Part shown: in pieces, positions 1 to 11,800 of the stretch
How positions within the stretch are numbered: the first letter of the stretch is position 1
Layout: each line of letters starts with the position of its first letter
Assembly: GCF_018294505.1 (NCBI RefSeq)
Contig: NC_057808.1
Coordinates: forward strand, 354,566,696 to 354,630,695
Length of the DNA stretch: 64,000 nucleotides
Source: Triticum aestivum
Taxonomy: Eukaryota; Streptophyta; Magnoliopsida; Poales; Poaceae
Direction: 5' to 3'
Program-made: the position numbers and the translations under genes
The notes under the pieces: model-generated
Told to the model about the DNA's origin: nothing
What the model saw: the letters and a program-made list of their open reading frames with translations, nothing else
The model's database searches: none

Positions 1-443
1 CACCAACTCAGCAAGCACTTGCGTGGTGGCATGCAGATCTTCGTGAAGGCCCTGCCACCGCGCCACCTCAGGTGCCTGCCTGCCTACATGGCACCGCACG
101 TATCGCTGGCCTGGGCGCGTGTCGAAGCAAGACAGAGTGGCGACAGACGAGATGAGCCTCGTTCCCGTCCCCGATAAAGCTAATGGACACCTAAGTAGCG
201 CATTTAATGCGTTTTGTCCCCTAATGCCAGGCGATAAGCTTGCGCACTATAGACCTTTCCACCTCCTGTATGCCACTCTGGTAGCCCCTTTCGACTATAA
301 AAGGAGGCCCGAGGCATACTAGAGAGGGATTCGGCTCTTTTGGGCAAGTTACACCCCGTAGCTAGCTCAAGAATACAAGAACACTCAATACATCCACCAA
401 AGCAGGACTAGGGTACTAAGCATCCTCGCGGCCCGAACCTGGG
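1..443 (+). mobile_element. Part of an older LTR, 5' side of a nested insertion
   Basis: This stretch behaves as LTR sequence. It has a TATA-like box (ctataaaagg, near 294-303), then a leader with the AGCAGGACTAGGGTA type motif common in grass gypsy LTRs. It stops at CTGGG where the next element begins, and the continuation resumes at 14361 and ends in CCCCGACA at 14469. The left end lies outside the window, so it may be a solo LTR or the 3' LTR of a full element. The short open frame at 119-322 is not a gene. Confidence 0.75.
439..443. repeat. Target site duplication CTGGG, left copy
   Basis: CTGGG directly precedes the 5' LTR (444) and is repeated directly after the 3' LTR (14361-14365). 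A 5-bp duplication is normal for gypsy integration and fixes both element ends. Confidence 0.9.
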
Positions 444-1635
444 TGTCGGAGTAAATGGCCACGGGTAGCCCAACCGACTACCCCTGGTTCTTCAGAAAAA
501 CTATCAGGCCTTCGGGCCTTCAAGCACTCCAAGCATTTGGGTCGCCTTCCCTGGCCGACTACCTCTGAAGCCGACTCCCGGTAGGCGACCCAGCCTCAAG
601 CAACCCCTCCCCAGGACGATTACGGGGTGGCCGACTCCAAGAAGCCGGCAAAGAAGGACGCCGACTCCTAGGGGCCGGCCGAGACCTCAACCACCAAAGC
701 CGTTCCCACATAACGACGACAAGACGGGGAGTGGCCACAGTGCGGCCCACTACCCCCGAAGCCCGAGGCGGGCATGGCTACAGGAAGCCGTACGGGACGG
801 CTGTCTCCCGTGCGGCTTGGCACTGTAGCCATGCTAGCCTCGACGTCATCCACGACAGACTCCCGTACGGCCCACGGGCGGCGAGCCCCTTCAGCCAGAG
901 AGAGGCGTGGAGGCGGCCCGGCCTTTCCCAGTCGGCCAAGGGCGTAGCCGGCCCCCAGAAGCCGGCTACTCCCTTCCTCGAAGCAGGAGCCCCATTAAGG
1001 AGACAAGACGAGGTAAGGCTACAGTGAGAGCCCCCAAGGCGGCCCACTGTAGCCACGCTTACCTCGACAAAGCCCTCGTCATCAGAGGCGAGGCTACAGT
1101 AAGCAGCCGCCGACAAGACCCTAGGCGGTGGGGCCGGCCTGTCGACCAAGAAGCCGGCAGCCGGTGGGACCCACCAGCCGGCGGGGCCCAATTGCCGGCG
1201 GAGAAGCCGGCAAGCGTAGACACTGACGGCTGGGACCACCTCCCAGTCGGATTACCATTGTACCTCCGGGGGGTAGGCCTATATAAACCCCCCGGAGCGC
1301 CCATGCAAAGGGTTGGCCTCTGATCATAGTTGGCTTCTAAACATAACACACACACCATAGATAGAGAGAAGATAAAGCTAGCCTTGTTCTTCTTCTCCCT
1401 TGAACCCCAAAACAGCTCTAGGAGCGATTGTAGCTACTTTCACCGATCTAGTGACTATGCGGAGACCCCGCAGAGCAGGACTAGGGGTGTTATCTCCTCG
1501 GAGAGCCCCGAACCTGGGTAAGATCCGCCGGCATGCATGTCTTCGCCTCATCCCGTTTCCAGGCACCGGCGACGTCTTATTGGCACCCACACAGATAAGC
1601 CATCCCTTGGCATATGTCGCACCAACCACCCGACA
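444..1635 (+). repeat. 5' LTR of the Tat gypsy element
   Basis: It matches 13169-14360 over its full length and has the same length (1192 bp). It begins TG and ends CA. A promoter TATA box lies at 1279-1288 and the repeated leader with a poly-pyrimidine tract follows. Many long open frames on both strands here are GC-rich shadows, present alike in both LTRs. Confidence 0.95.
1279..1288 (+). promoter_or_regulatory. TATA box of the 5' LTR
   Basis: The string CTATATAAAC sits in the 3' third of the LTR, and the same motif is at the equivalent place in the 3' LTR near 14004. It is the likely U3 core promoter for the genomic RNA, which would start about 30 bases downstream. Confidence 0.75.
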
Positions 1636-1636
1636 T

Positions 1637-1654
1637 TTGGCGCCCACCGTGGGG
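1637..1654 (+). other. Primer binding site
   Basis: TGGCGCCCACCGTGGGGC begins two bases after the LTR end. A PBS starting TGG right after the 5' LTR is the expected tRNA-primer site. I did not assign the tRNA. Confidence 0.7.
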
Positions 1655-1948
1655 CCAGGTGCACCGTCGTCCGGAGACCTGTTCTGGACGGGAACCCTCT
1701 TCCTCCCCCGTGAGCACAGCCAGCCTGCTGCGCCCGATGGCGTTTGCCTCGACGCGCTGCAAGGCGTCGACGACGCCTGCGCAGCGAGCCGCCTCGCCGA
1801 TCTGCTCGGCGAGACTCGCATCTCCGATGAGCCTGCGTCCGACGCAGGCACCGACTACCCCGAGAGCTGCCTCGTTAGCCTCCTCGACCAGCTACACATC
1901 TCCAGCGAGCCTGCTGCAGATGTGGAGTCGGTCGGCTCCACCGACCCG

Positions 1949-4648
1949 ATGCTCGTCGACTCCGACACCGCATCGCTTGACGCCTACCCCTCCGACGTGG
2001 TGGTCTTCAACGACCCCCTCCCTCGAGCTGACAGCGGCAGCAGCGCTGTCACCGAAGTGCTGGTCATCAGCCACGTCGCCAACTCGGGCGAGAATGCCCA
2101 CGACGCCCTGCAAGCGGCAATGCACGACCTCTCCGTCCCCATCCCGGCCGATGCCGACGCCGAGACCCTAGAGGCACGCCACCTTGCCCTCATCGCGGAG
2201 GGCCAGAAGATAGCCTCCATGAGACGCCTCACTGAGGCCCACCAGCGCGAAGTCGACCGCGCCGCCTTCGGTACGCTGCCGCCTAGCGGCCCGAGCCGAG
2301 CCGGCTTCGTCCAGAAGCGCGGCGCGGCCGTTGCCAGCATGCTGGGCGCAGATCGCCCCGTCTACGCCACCCCGCTCGAGAATCTGCGAGCCGCTCAGGC
2401 GGCTGCAGAGGAGCTCAATGGGCTCGGAGCTGACGAGCTCCCCTACATGACAAGACGGATCCAGCAGCTGATCGACGCGGCTGCAGAATGGCACGAAGCC
2501 GGCGCCCGTGCTGGTAGTCATCCCCCGCGCCGGAAGCACGCCGCGATGTCCCGCTCGCCGACTGCGAGCGGCGCGCGCCAGAAGAAAGACAAGGAGCCGG
2601 CTGCCAGCCGCAGTCGGACTCGCATCACTATCGAGCGCGACGCGGAGGGCCGCCCTCGAGCAGTAGAGCACCAAGGAAATCAGCCCCCTCCTCCGCCTCG
2701 AAGAGAAAGACGCCTCACTCCGCCGCCCATCACACATCCGACTCTTGGCGACCCACTCGGCTGCCGAGAAGGAGTCGGCGAAAATGACGCCCGCCACAGG
2801 ATCGACCGCCTTGCCCGATCCTTGGCGTTAGAAGAAGAAGACGATGTCGGCCCGCCATGCTTTGGCCCCCGCATCCGCGACGAGCCCTTCCCCAAAGGGT
2901 TCTCGCTCCCCAGAGACACGCCCAAGTACAACGGCTCGGTGAAGCCGGAAGATTGCCTCATCGACTACTCCACAGCCGTTAGCATAGCCAACGGCAATCG
3001 GCGCATCGCCGTGAAGTATGTCCCCCTCATGCTGCAAGGCACGGCACGCACATGGCTCAACAGCCTCAAGCCCTACGGCATCAACAGTTGGCTGGACTTC
3101 ACCGAAGTCTTCGTCCGCAACTTCACCAGCACCTACAAGCGGCCTCCCAAGCCTCGCCAGCTCTCTCTCTGCGTCCAAGGGCCCAACGAGTCGACCCGCG
3201 ACTACCTCACGCGATGGGTCGAGCTCCGCAACTCCTGCGAGGGAGTGCACGAGGTCCAGGCCATCGAGTACTTCACCGCTGGGTGCCGAGAGGGCACCCT
3301 CCTCAAGCACCGACTCCTCTGCGACGAGCCGGCTACCCTCGACGAGCTACTAGTCATCGCTGACAAGTACGCCACCGCCGACTCCTCAATGAAGACCGAG
3401 CTCCGAGTGGACGCCTCGGGGAAAGTAATTGCTCCGGCTCCCAAGACGCCGGCTGGCGACCCTAATCGGCGCCCCTACCAGAACGACCACAAGCGCAAGG
3501 GCCCCATGCCGACTTCCTCCAGTCGGCAGGTGGCCACAGTTGAAGACGAGCAGCCCAAAGATCGGCCCGCTCCCAAGAAGAAGGGTGGCCGGCCGCCTTG
3601 GCAGCCGTCTTTCTCCTACGAGCAAGCTCTAGACGCCCCCTGGAAGTTCCATAGCGGCGCGAAGCCATCCAACCACACAACCCGGAAATGCCACTGGCTC
3701 ACCCGCATCACCAAGGGCGAGGGGATGTTGTCGCCTCCGCCTCCCGGCCCGCCGCCCCCAGCCCCCCAGCAGCTGGCGGCTCGGCCGGCAGTCGGCGCCA
3801 TCCAAGACGAATTTATCAAAGATCATGCCGCCTACGTCATCTTCACCAGTCAAGCCGACGACAAGCGCAGCCGACGCCGACAGCACCAAGAAGTGAATGC
3901 AGTCGCCTCTAGCACCGCCGAGTTCATGCACTGGTCAGAAAAGCCAATCAGCTGGAGCCAGGCCGACCACCCAGAGGTGATGCCTTCGCCTGGCTCCTAT
4001 GCAATGGTCTTGGACATCACCCTCGCGACGGAGAGGCGAGCTGCCAGATTTTCCCGCGTCCTGATAGACAGCGGAAGCAGTATTAACATACTGTATCGCG
4101 ATACCATGGAGAAGCTGAACATCAAAGCGAAGCAGCTCATGCCGAGCCGCACCGTCTTCCATGGTATCGTACCCGGCCTGTCTTGCTCTCCAATCGGCAA
4201 GATCAAAATGGATGTTCTCTTCGGAGACAAAGATCATTTTCGCCGGGAAGCAATATGGTTCGAGGTAGTGGATTTGGAGAGCCCCTATCATGCACTGCTT
4301 GGCCGACCTGCTTTGGCCAAGTTCATGGCTGTGCCCCACTACGCCTACCTGAAGATGAAGATGCTGAGCTCGAAGGGGATCATCACGGTAGCCGGCGACT
4401 ACAAGAAGTCCATTGAGTGCGCCATGGCCAGTAGCCGGCTGGCCGAGTCCCTCGTGGTGGCAGAAGAGAAGAAGATGTTGGAACGGGTTGTGGCCATGGC
4501 CGGCAAGCAGCCGGCCTTGTCCCCCAACCCCAAGGATTGTGATGCACGTGGCTCCTTCCAGCCTGCCAAAGAGACGAAGAAGATACCTCTGGACCCGGAG
4601 AACCCGGAGAGGTTCGCTGTCATTGGGGCGAACTTGGACAGTAAATAG
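1949..4648 (+). CDS. gag-pro: Gag-protease polyprotein segment
   Basis: This is the capsid and aspartic protease part of the retrotransposon polyprotein, which assembles virus-like particles and processes the polyprotein. The frame is open from inside the LTR; 1949 is the first in-frame ATG after the LTR, so the true start is uncertain. A Retrotrans_gag domain lies around bases 2880-3400 (signatures LQGTARTWL and LTRWVELRN). A basic, proline-rich linker follows with only a weak zinc-knuckle-like stretch near CHWLTR. The protease is recognised by LIDSGSS near 4062-4082 and HALLGRPAL near 4290. The frame ends at a TAG (4646-4648), after which the same frame continues into reverse transcriptase; the family normally runs gag-pol as one frame, so this TAG is probably a CAG-to-TAG change. 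Confidence 0.85.
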   Translation: MLVDSDTASLDAYPSDVVVFNDPLPRADSGSSAVTEVLVISHVANSGENAHDALQAAMHDLSVPIPADADAETLEARHLALIAEGQKIASMRRLTEAHQREVDRAAFGTLPPSGPSRAGFVQKRGAAVASMLGADRPVYATPLENLRAAQAAAEELNGLGADELPYMTRRIQQLIDAAAEWHEAGARAGSHPPRRKHAAMSRSPTASGARQKKDKEPAASRSRTRITIERDAEGRPRAVEHQGNQPPPPPRRERRLTPPPITHPTLGDPLGCREGVGENDARHRIDRLARSLALEEEDDVGPPCFGPRIRDEPFPKGFSLPRDTPKYNGSVKPEDCLIDYSTAVSIANGNRRIAVKYVPLMLQGTARTWLNSLKPYGINSWLDFTEVFVRNFTSTYKRPPKPRQLSLCVQGPNESTRDYLTRWVELRNSCEGVHEVQAIEYFTAGCREGTLLKHRLLCDEPATLDELLVIADKYATADSSMKTELRVDASGKVIAPAPKTPAGDPNRRPYQNDHKRKGPMPTSSSRQVATVEDEQPKDRPAPKKKGGRPPWQPSFSYEQALDAPWKFHSGAKPSNHTTRKCHWLTRITKGEGMLSPPPPGPPPPAPQQLAARPAVGAIQDEFIKDHAAYVIFTSQADDKRSRRRQHQEVNAVASSTAEFMHWSEKPISWSQADHPEVMPSPGSYAMVLDITLATERRAARFSRVLIDSGSSINILYRDTMEKLNIKAKQLMPSRTVFHGIVPGLSCSPIGKIKMDVLFGDKDHFRREAIWFEVVDLESPYHALLGRPALAKFMAVPHYAYLKMKMLSSKGIITVAGDYKKSIECAMASSRLAESLVVAEEKKMLERVVAMAGKQPALSPNPKDCDARGSFQPAKETKKIPLDPENPERFAVIGANLDSK

Positions 4649-5461
4649 GAAGGCGAGCTCGTCGACTTCCTCCGTGAGAATCGAGACATCTTTGCATGGT
4701 CCCCAAAGGACATGCCGGGTGTCCCGAAGGATTTCGCCGAGCACAAATTACATGTCCGAGCTGACGCGAAGCCGGTCAAGCAACCCCTCCGCCGACTGTC
4801 AGAAGAGAAGCGAAGAATCGTGGGAGAAGAGATAGCCCGGCTCCTTGCCGCCGGCTTTATCATGGAAGTGTTCTTTCCAGAGTGGCTTGCCAACCCAGTT
4901 CTGGTTCTGAAGAAGAATAACAAGTGGCGTATGTGTATAGACTACACGAGTTTGAACAAGGCCTGCCCAAAGGATCCGTTTGCTCTGCCACGGATTGACC
5001 AAGTGATAGACTCCACAGCCGGATGCGAGCTGTTAAGTTTTTTGGACGCATACTCAGGGTATCATCAGATCAAGTTGGACCCGGCTGACCGCCTGAAGAC
5101 TGCCTTCATCACACCTTTTGGAGCTTTCTGCTACCTGACAATGACATTCGGCTTGAGAAATGCCGGTGCCACTTTTCAGCGTTGCATGCAGAAATGTCTC
5201 TTGAAACAACTCGGCAGAAATGCCCACGTCTATGTAGACGACATTGTGGTGAAGACAGAGAAGCGCGGTACCTTGCTGGAAGACCTGAAAGAAACATTCG
5301 CCAACTTGCGCCGATTCCAGATCAAGCTCAACCCCGAGAAGTGCGTGTTCATAGTCCCAGCCGGCCAGCTGCTAGGCTTCCTGGTCTCCGAACGCGGCAT
5401 TGAGTGCAACCCCGTCAAGATCAAGGCCATCGAGAGGATGGAGATTCCCACCAAGCTGTGA
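4649..5461 (+). pseudogene. pol: Reverse transcriptase domain
   Basis: This continues gag-pro in the same frame after the TAG at 4646-4648. All core RT motifs are visible: the primer-grip region (VLVLKKNNKWRMCIDYTSLN), DAYSGYHQI, ITPFGAFCY, FGLRNAGATFQR and the catalytic box HVYVDDIVVKT near 5225-5255. The active-site aspartates are present. The frame ends at TGA 5459-5461, where relatives of this family read an arginine before DVQKFTG, consistent with CGA becoming TGA. The domain would copy element RNA into DNA if readthrough or trans-complementation occurred. Confidence 0.88.
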
Positions 5462-6493
5462 GATGTGCAGAAGTTCACTGGCTGCTTAGCCTCCCTGAAT
5501 CGTTTTATCAGCCGACTAGGAGAGAAGGCCGTCCCCCTGTACTGACTCATGAAGAAGTCCACTCACTTTGAGTGGAATGATCAAGCCGACCAAGCCTTGC
5601 ATGAGTTGAAGAAAATGCTGACCACTCCACCTGTCCTGGCTGCGCCGACTGAGAAGGAGCCCATGCTCCTCTACATCGCCGCGACTAGCTGAGTCGTCGG
5701 CACTGTTGTTGTGGTCCAGCGCCCGGAGGAAGGCCGAGCCCAGCTAGTCCAGAGGCCGGTCTACTATCTCAGCGAAGTACTATCCAGCTCAAAGCAAAAC
5801 TACCCGCACTACCAGAAGATGTGCTATGGAGTGTACTTCGCTGCCAAGAAACTGAAGCCCTACTTCCAAGAGCACCCCATCACGGTCGTGTGCACTGCCC
5901 CGCTCGCCGAGATCATAGGCAGCCGGGATGCATCCGGCCGGGTGGCCAAATGGGCCATTGCGTTGGCGCCCTACACGATCTTCTATCAACCCCGCACCGC
6001 CATCAAGTCGCAAGCATTGGCCGACTTCCTCGTCGACTGGGCCGAGACCCAGTACCTACCGCCAGCTCCCGACTCTACCCATTGGTGGATGCACTTTGAC
6101 GGGTCCAAGATGCGCACCGGCTTGGGAGCCGACATCGTCCTCACCTCTCCCAAAGGCGACAAGCTCAAGTACGCGCTGCAGATCCACTTCGCCGCCTCCA
6201 ACAACGTCGCCGAGTACGAGGCGCTCGTACATGGGCTCCGGCTAGCCAAAGAGCTCGGCATACGCCGGATCCTGTGCTACGGCGACTCAGACTTGGTGGT
6301 CCAGCAATCATCTGGCGACTGGGATGCCAAGGACGCGAACATGGCGAGCTACCGTTTCCTCGTCCAGCAGATAAGCGGATACTTCGAAGGGTGCGAGTTC
6401 CTTCACGTGCCAAGGGCCGACAACGACCAAGCAGATGCCCTAGCACGGATCGGCTCCACCCGACAAGCCATACCGACTGGCGTCTCCCTATAG
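5462..6493 (+). pseudogene. pol: RNase H and archaeal-type second RNase H
   Basis: The same frame continues through TGA codons at 5543-5545 and 5690-5692 and ends at TAG 6491-6493. The first half is the ordinary gypsy RNase H and connection region (KFTGCLASLNRF, then PVYYLSEVL and the FAAKKLKPYF stretch). From about 6085 a second RNase H of archaeal type follows: HFDGSK supplies the first Asp, VAEYEALVHGL the Glu, YGDSDLVVQQ the next Asp and NDQADALARI the last. A dual RNase H is typical of the Tat lineage. The two internal TGAs both replace what should be CGA arginine codons, suggesting deamination of methylated CpG. Confidence 0.85.
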
Positions 6494-6602
6494 CGCCTCC
6501 TCAAGCCGTCTCCAGAGTCGGATTCCATCTTCGTACCGCCTGCGCCAGATACAGTCGGATCCGACTGGAGAAATCCCGCAGGCGGCACGGGGACTTCGAC
6601 AA

Positions 6603-6690
6603 CCGGTCCGGGGACTACCATAGTCGCACCCGGCCCGGGGACTTCAGAACCCGGCCCGGGGACTGCAGCAGTCGGCCCGGGGACTGCAAC
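6603..6690 (+). repeat. Short GC-rich minisatellite coding GPGT repeats
   Basis: About four units of 21-27 bases containing CCCGGGGACT, encoding a repeated Gly-Pro-Gly-Thr motif in the pol frame. It lies in the linker between the second RNase H and integrase. Confidence 0.7.
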
Positions 6691-6703
6691 GACACAAGAA
6701 GCG

Positions 6704-8055
6704 GTGGCCGACTCCAATTCAACGCCACCCAACCCACCCACCCGAGTCATGGTGGCCACATTAACAGAAGAAGAAGTCACAGCTCCCTCATGGGCCCAGC
6801 CCATCCTCAAGTTCCTAGTCAGCAGAGAGCTGCCGGCTGACGAGATCTCAGCAAGACTAGTGCAACGACGAGCCGCAGCATATACAATAATCAACAAAGA
6901 GCTTGTGAAGCGCAGCGTCACTGGAGTCTTCCAGCGTTGTGTCGAGCCAGAAAAGGAGTAGCAATCCTCAAAGACATCCACCAAGGCGAGTGCGGCCACC
7001 ACGCAGCCTCAAGATCCCTTGTGGCCAAGGCTTTCCGCCATGGTTTCTTCTGGCTGACTGCCTTGGAAGATGCTAAAGAAATAGTCAAGAGCTGCAGAGG
7101 ATGCCAAGTTTTTAGTTCCAAGCAACACCTGCCGGCTTATGCCCTCAAGACCATTCCCCTCACTTGGCCTTTTGCCGTCTGGGGACTGGACATGGTGGGC
7201 CCTTTCAAGACAGCCCGCGGCGGCCTGACACATCTACTTGTTGCCGTGGACAAGTTCACAAAGTGGATTGAAGCAAAGCCGATTAAGAAGCTCAATGGGC
7301 CGACTGCCGTTACATTTATCACTGACATCACTACTCGGTACGGCGTGCCGCACAGCATCATCACCGACAACGGCACGAACTTCGCCAAAGGAGCACTGGC
7401 ACGTTTCTGCGCAACGCAGGGCATCCGACTAGACTTAGCGTCCGTTGTCCACCCGCAGTCAAATGGCCAGGTCGAGCGAGCAAATGGACTCATCCTCTCC
7501 GGCATCAAGCCCCGACTGGTTGTACCACTGGAGCGATCGGCCGGCTGCTGGCTCGAAGAGCTGCCGGCTGTCCTCTGGAGCCTACGCACTACACCCAACA
7601 AGTCAACCGGCTTCACTCCATTCTTCCTCGTGTACGGTGCCGAGGCTGTCATCCCAACAGACATCGAGTTCGACTCGCCTCGGATCACCATGTACATGGA
7701 GGAGGAAGCCAAAGAAGCAAGAGAAGACGGCGTCGACTTACTGGAAGAAGGACGGCTGTTAGCCCTCAGCCGGTCCGCCATCTACCAGCAAGGGCTGCGC
7801 CGCTACTACAACCGCAAGGTCAAGCCAAGATCCTTCCAAGAGGGCGACCTTGTGCTTCGGCTGATCCAGCGAACAGCCGGCCAGCACAAGCTCTCGGCCC
7901 CTTGGGAAGGCCCTTTCGTCGTCAGCAAGGCACTCGGCAACGACTCCTACTACTTGATCGACGCGCAAAAACCAAGAGCACGCAAGAGAGACGACTCCGG
8001 CAAGGAGTCGGAGCGACCATGGAACGCAAACCTCCTAAGACGATTTTACAGCTGA
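6704..8055 (+). pseudogene. pol: Integrase, frameshifted near its N terminus
   Basis: The pol frame is open from 6704 to 6961 (ending VEPEKE); the rest of integrase is one base out of phase from about 6950. Loss of one G in the AAAAGGAGTA run explains the shift. The zinc-binding HHCC domain is visible (HQGECGHH, then CRGCQVF). The catalytic core has the D,D,E residues in GLDMVGPF, IITDNGTNF and NGQVERAN. The C-terminal part ends with KPRSFQEGDLVLR and the typical FVVSKAL/LIDAQ segment, stopping at TGA 8053-8055. Length and domain order are normal for gypsy integrase. It would insert element DNA into the chromosome if the shift were absent. Confidence 0.88.
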
Positions 8056-8846
8056 AAAGCAGTATGTATCACGCTCCCCTTTTGTATTAAGTACAAACCA
8101 ACAGGCCCCCGAACAATACTCGGGGACTGCCTTTTATTTATCTATGAATGACGAGTGTCATATCCATGAATGTATTATTACATTTTGAATTTTTGTCCGG
8201 CACCGGGTTCGACTAGTCGGCCCGGGGACTGGCCGCCTTAAGCTATATCGAAAGTTTTTCCTAAAGTCAGAAAAGTAGTGCGCCGGCTCCCGAGCCCTCT
8301 CTTGTTGAAAGTCGCAGCTCAAAGAACTGACTGTCCGACTAGCAAGAGGAAAGACAGAAAGGACGCCCACACGAAAAACGGCTAAGGAACAACGAACCTA
8401 TATAGCAAAGAGACGGCCTCCAAACATGCCTGCCGGCTACCAGAGCAGCCGACTGGCCGGCTTCCTAAAAAACTTAGCTTTAGTCCAACAAAGCTAGAGT
8501 ACTTCCCCCCCCAATCGGCCAAGCACTCCCCCGGCTACAGATTGCGGAGCAACTGTTGGACTGGGGAGGCGGCAACCAAGGGAGGGCGGCAAAGGAAAAA
8601 GCAGAAGGACAACAAGCAAAAGTACAAGGAAAGGCCAATTGCATAAGCTATATATACATAAAGCCGCCAACAGGCCGGCAACAGACATAAGTTTGAATAC
8701 ACCCAGTGGGTGGAATTGTGCGAATTTAACCAAACATTGTTCTAAAGAGTAACAAGACAGGAAAAGCAAAAGACGGCAGACTAGGGCGCGACATGGAGGC
8801 CGAGCTGGTCGGTGCAGGCGGCCTCGCCGGCTGAAGGAGTGGCCGA
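8056..8846. other. Non-coding spacer between pol and the antisense gene
   Basis: Contains several copies of the CGGGGACT motif also present near the 3' LTR (for example near 8140 and 8216), but no domain on either strand. It should hold the 3' ends of two convergent transcripts. Confidence 0.6.
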
Positions 8847-11800
8847 CTAGCGGGCCCCGGCTTGACCACCACCTGCGGCAGAAGACGCACCCGCGCGCGA
8901 CGTAGTGCTGGAGGAGCGGTCAGGCTGAGGCTGGCGGGCTACTCCACCAGCCGGCCCGGCGTCTTCACCCTCTTCCTCCTCCTCTTCGCCCTCGTCGCTG
9001 GAGTCGATCTCCTCCGCCGAGTCCTCACCGTACGCCGGGTCCAGCCCGAACCACTCTTCCGGCTGGGCGACTCCATTGTCGTCCACCTCGGGGGCGAAGA
9101 CGCTGGTGTCGGTGTAGTCGGCGATCGCCGAAGCCCGCCGAATGATGGCCGGCCGCCCCGGCTCCAGCTCCGCGTCGGCTTGCTGCCGCCAGGTAGCCAG
9201 CTGGTCCAGCCTCAGGGTGGGATACCAAGCCTTGACGAACTCCAGCGCCCGCCTGGCGCCGGAGCGAGCCGCCGAGGCCTTCCAAGCCTCGAAGCGGCCG
9301 ACTGCCACCTCCAGCCAGTCGGCAGTCCGACTGGGGGTGCGAGGGACCACTTGGCCGGGCCAGAGGGCGGCCAAGACCTGCGCCCCGGCACGCTGAAGCC
9401 GGCGGAGCAGCCGGTGAGCCGGCTGGATGCGAGCCTGGATCGCCAGGAGCTGTTCCTCCAGCGAGCGGCCGGCGGTTGGCGAGATCTCAAAGCCGGCCTG
9501 CCTCCGTGCTTGGCGACGGGCCTCGATGGCCTGGTTGGCGGCAGTCAAATAGCCAGGGAAATACTCTGCGCGAAGAAGAAGAAAGGAAGAAAAGAACACC
9601 AAAATCAGAAAACAAGCCAAAGTGGCAGATGGCAAGAAAGGACGAAGAGGTAGGCCGCTTACCGTCAACCAGATCTTCGATCTGGCCATAGCCGGAGACC
9701 AGAGTCTGCCTGGCATCTGCCCAGCCGGCCGCCTCCGTCTTGAACTCGGCCTGGAGAGTGGCTTCGCGGTCTTGCGCCGCCTTCAGTGCCGCCTTGTGAC
9801 TTTCCTCCTGGTCGGCCAGCTTCTTGGCAAGGCGATCGCGCTCCTGCACCAAGGCGGCGAGCTCGGCATCCTTGGCACGAAGAGCAGTCTGGGACTCCCC
9901 CAGCTGTGCCCTCAGACTGGCGTTGGCCGCTGCAGAAACGGATGAAGAAGAAGAAACATAAGAAGTCGTCAAGGAAGATCCGACCCGACTGCTCAGCAGT
10001 CGGCCCGAATCTCGGGGACTACACCCAGTGGGTGCGCTGACGCGCCCCCACATGAGATAAAGAACAAATCACGTACCTCGGCTCTCGGTAAGGTCGGCGG
10101 TCTTCTGAGTCAGCTCCCGAGCCTGGGAGTTGAAGGCGGCCGCTCGAAGTTTGTGGTAGTCCTGCAAGATGGACAGAAGACCGAAGTGAGAACAAAAACA
10201 GCAAAGACAAAACCTCCAAGAAGTTCCAAGCCGCCTGCTCAGCAGCCGACTCGGAACTCGGGGACTACACCCAGTGGGTGCGCTGACGCGCCCCCACGGA
10301 AGAAATCAAGATCAAGAGGAGAAATCAAGATCAAGAAGAAACAAGACGGGAATACTAACCCAGATGGCCGCCCGCGTTGCGAGGAACTCGTCGGTGAACT
10401 GCCTCAGCGCCGCGGCTTGGCTTTGGAGCCGGGTCCGGACGTCTTGTGCAGCCACGTTCACTACGGCTGTCCCTCCGCCTGGCGTCCGCCCCGAGGTAGC
10501 GCTGGTCGCCTCCGCGTCTCGGGCCGACGAGCTGGAGCCCACGACCGGCTGTGGCTCCGACGCGGCCTTCCCCGCACGCCGGCTCGGCGGCACCCGGACC
10601 GCCACCTCAGCCCTCGCGGCCGGCTCGCCCTCCGCCGACTGTGCAGGCGGCGCATCAGGCCGGCCGCCTTGGGCCGCCCCAGTTGGCGGGGTCGGCTCCG
10701 GCGCCTTCTCCAAGATGATGACGTCGTCGCCGCTTCCCCCCAGCCCCGGCTGGTCGCCGCTGGCTCCCCCTGGCGAAGGCTCCATGTCCCCAGGCGCCAT
10801 GACGCGCAGCGGGGTGACCATCAAAACCTCCCCCGCCGCCGCCGCGGCCTCAGCCTCTGCCTGGGCCCTGGCTGCGGCCTCGGCGAGTGCCTTCGCCGCC
10901 TCCTCCTCTCGTGCCGCCTGGGCGGCGGCCGCCTTCCGTGCCTCCGCCTCCCGTGCCTCCTGCTCCTCCCGCGCCTCCCGCGCGGTCCTTTCCGTCGCCT
11001 CCTGGAGGTCGGCGCGGGGGTCCACGCGGCGGGTGGTGCTCCCAGAGCCCCTTGGTGACTCAACGACGGAGCCGGCAGCCGCCCGCTCAAGTGACAACGG
11101 AGCTCTGATCGTTGAAGAAAAAGACGAGAGTTCAAGAACCACCAAAGAAAGAAAGAAAGAGAGTACACAAAGAAAGATTCGGACTTACGCCGACACGGTC
11201 TGCGGTTGCTTCACCACCTTGCGGAAGCGAGCCACCTTCGCGGCCGCCTCTTCCCGCCTGGTGGATGCCGCCCCGCCTCTGGGTTTCTTCGTTCGGCTGC
11301 CAAACAGACCCTGGGCGGCGCGATGCTTCTGCCCTTCGCCCCGAGCAGGCAGTGTAGCAGAGGAACCCGCGCCGCATCCAGACGCCGGCTGGCGGCGCGG
11401 GACGGCTTCGGCCTCATCGTCGTTTGGCCAGTCGTCAAAGGTGGCGCTGAGCCCGGAGCCGCCTGGCTCGCCGCCGGCTTGGCCACCTCCCAGCTCGACG
11501 TCGTCGTCCATACCGACCGCCCTCAGGTCGGGGTCATCCAGATCATGTTCGGTCCGGTCGGGGACGAAACGGCGCTCCGCGTCTGACCCGCCGGCCGGCC
11601 GAAGCAGAGGGCTCTGTCGAAGAACAAGCCGACTAAGTCAGAGTCGGCCAAGAGGTGCTCGGCAACAAGGAGAAAAAGAAGAGACAAGGAGAGCATACCA
11701 TAGGCGGCGGGTTGGCTCGGCTGTACGGCTCCTTGCCGAACTGCCACTCCACGGAGAGTTTGCAGTTCGCAAGGTAGTTCACCATAAAGGCCACCTCCTC

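Noticed and set aside
731..1358. Overlapping frames on both strands inside the 5' LTR, repeated at 13456-14052
   Set aside because: They repeat in both LTRs as part of the U3 region and carry no domain; high GC makes chance frames common.
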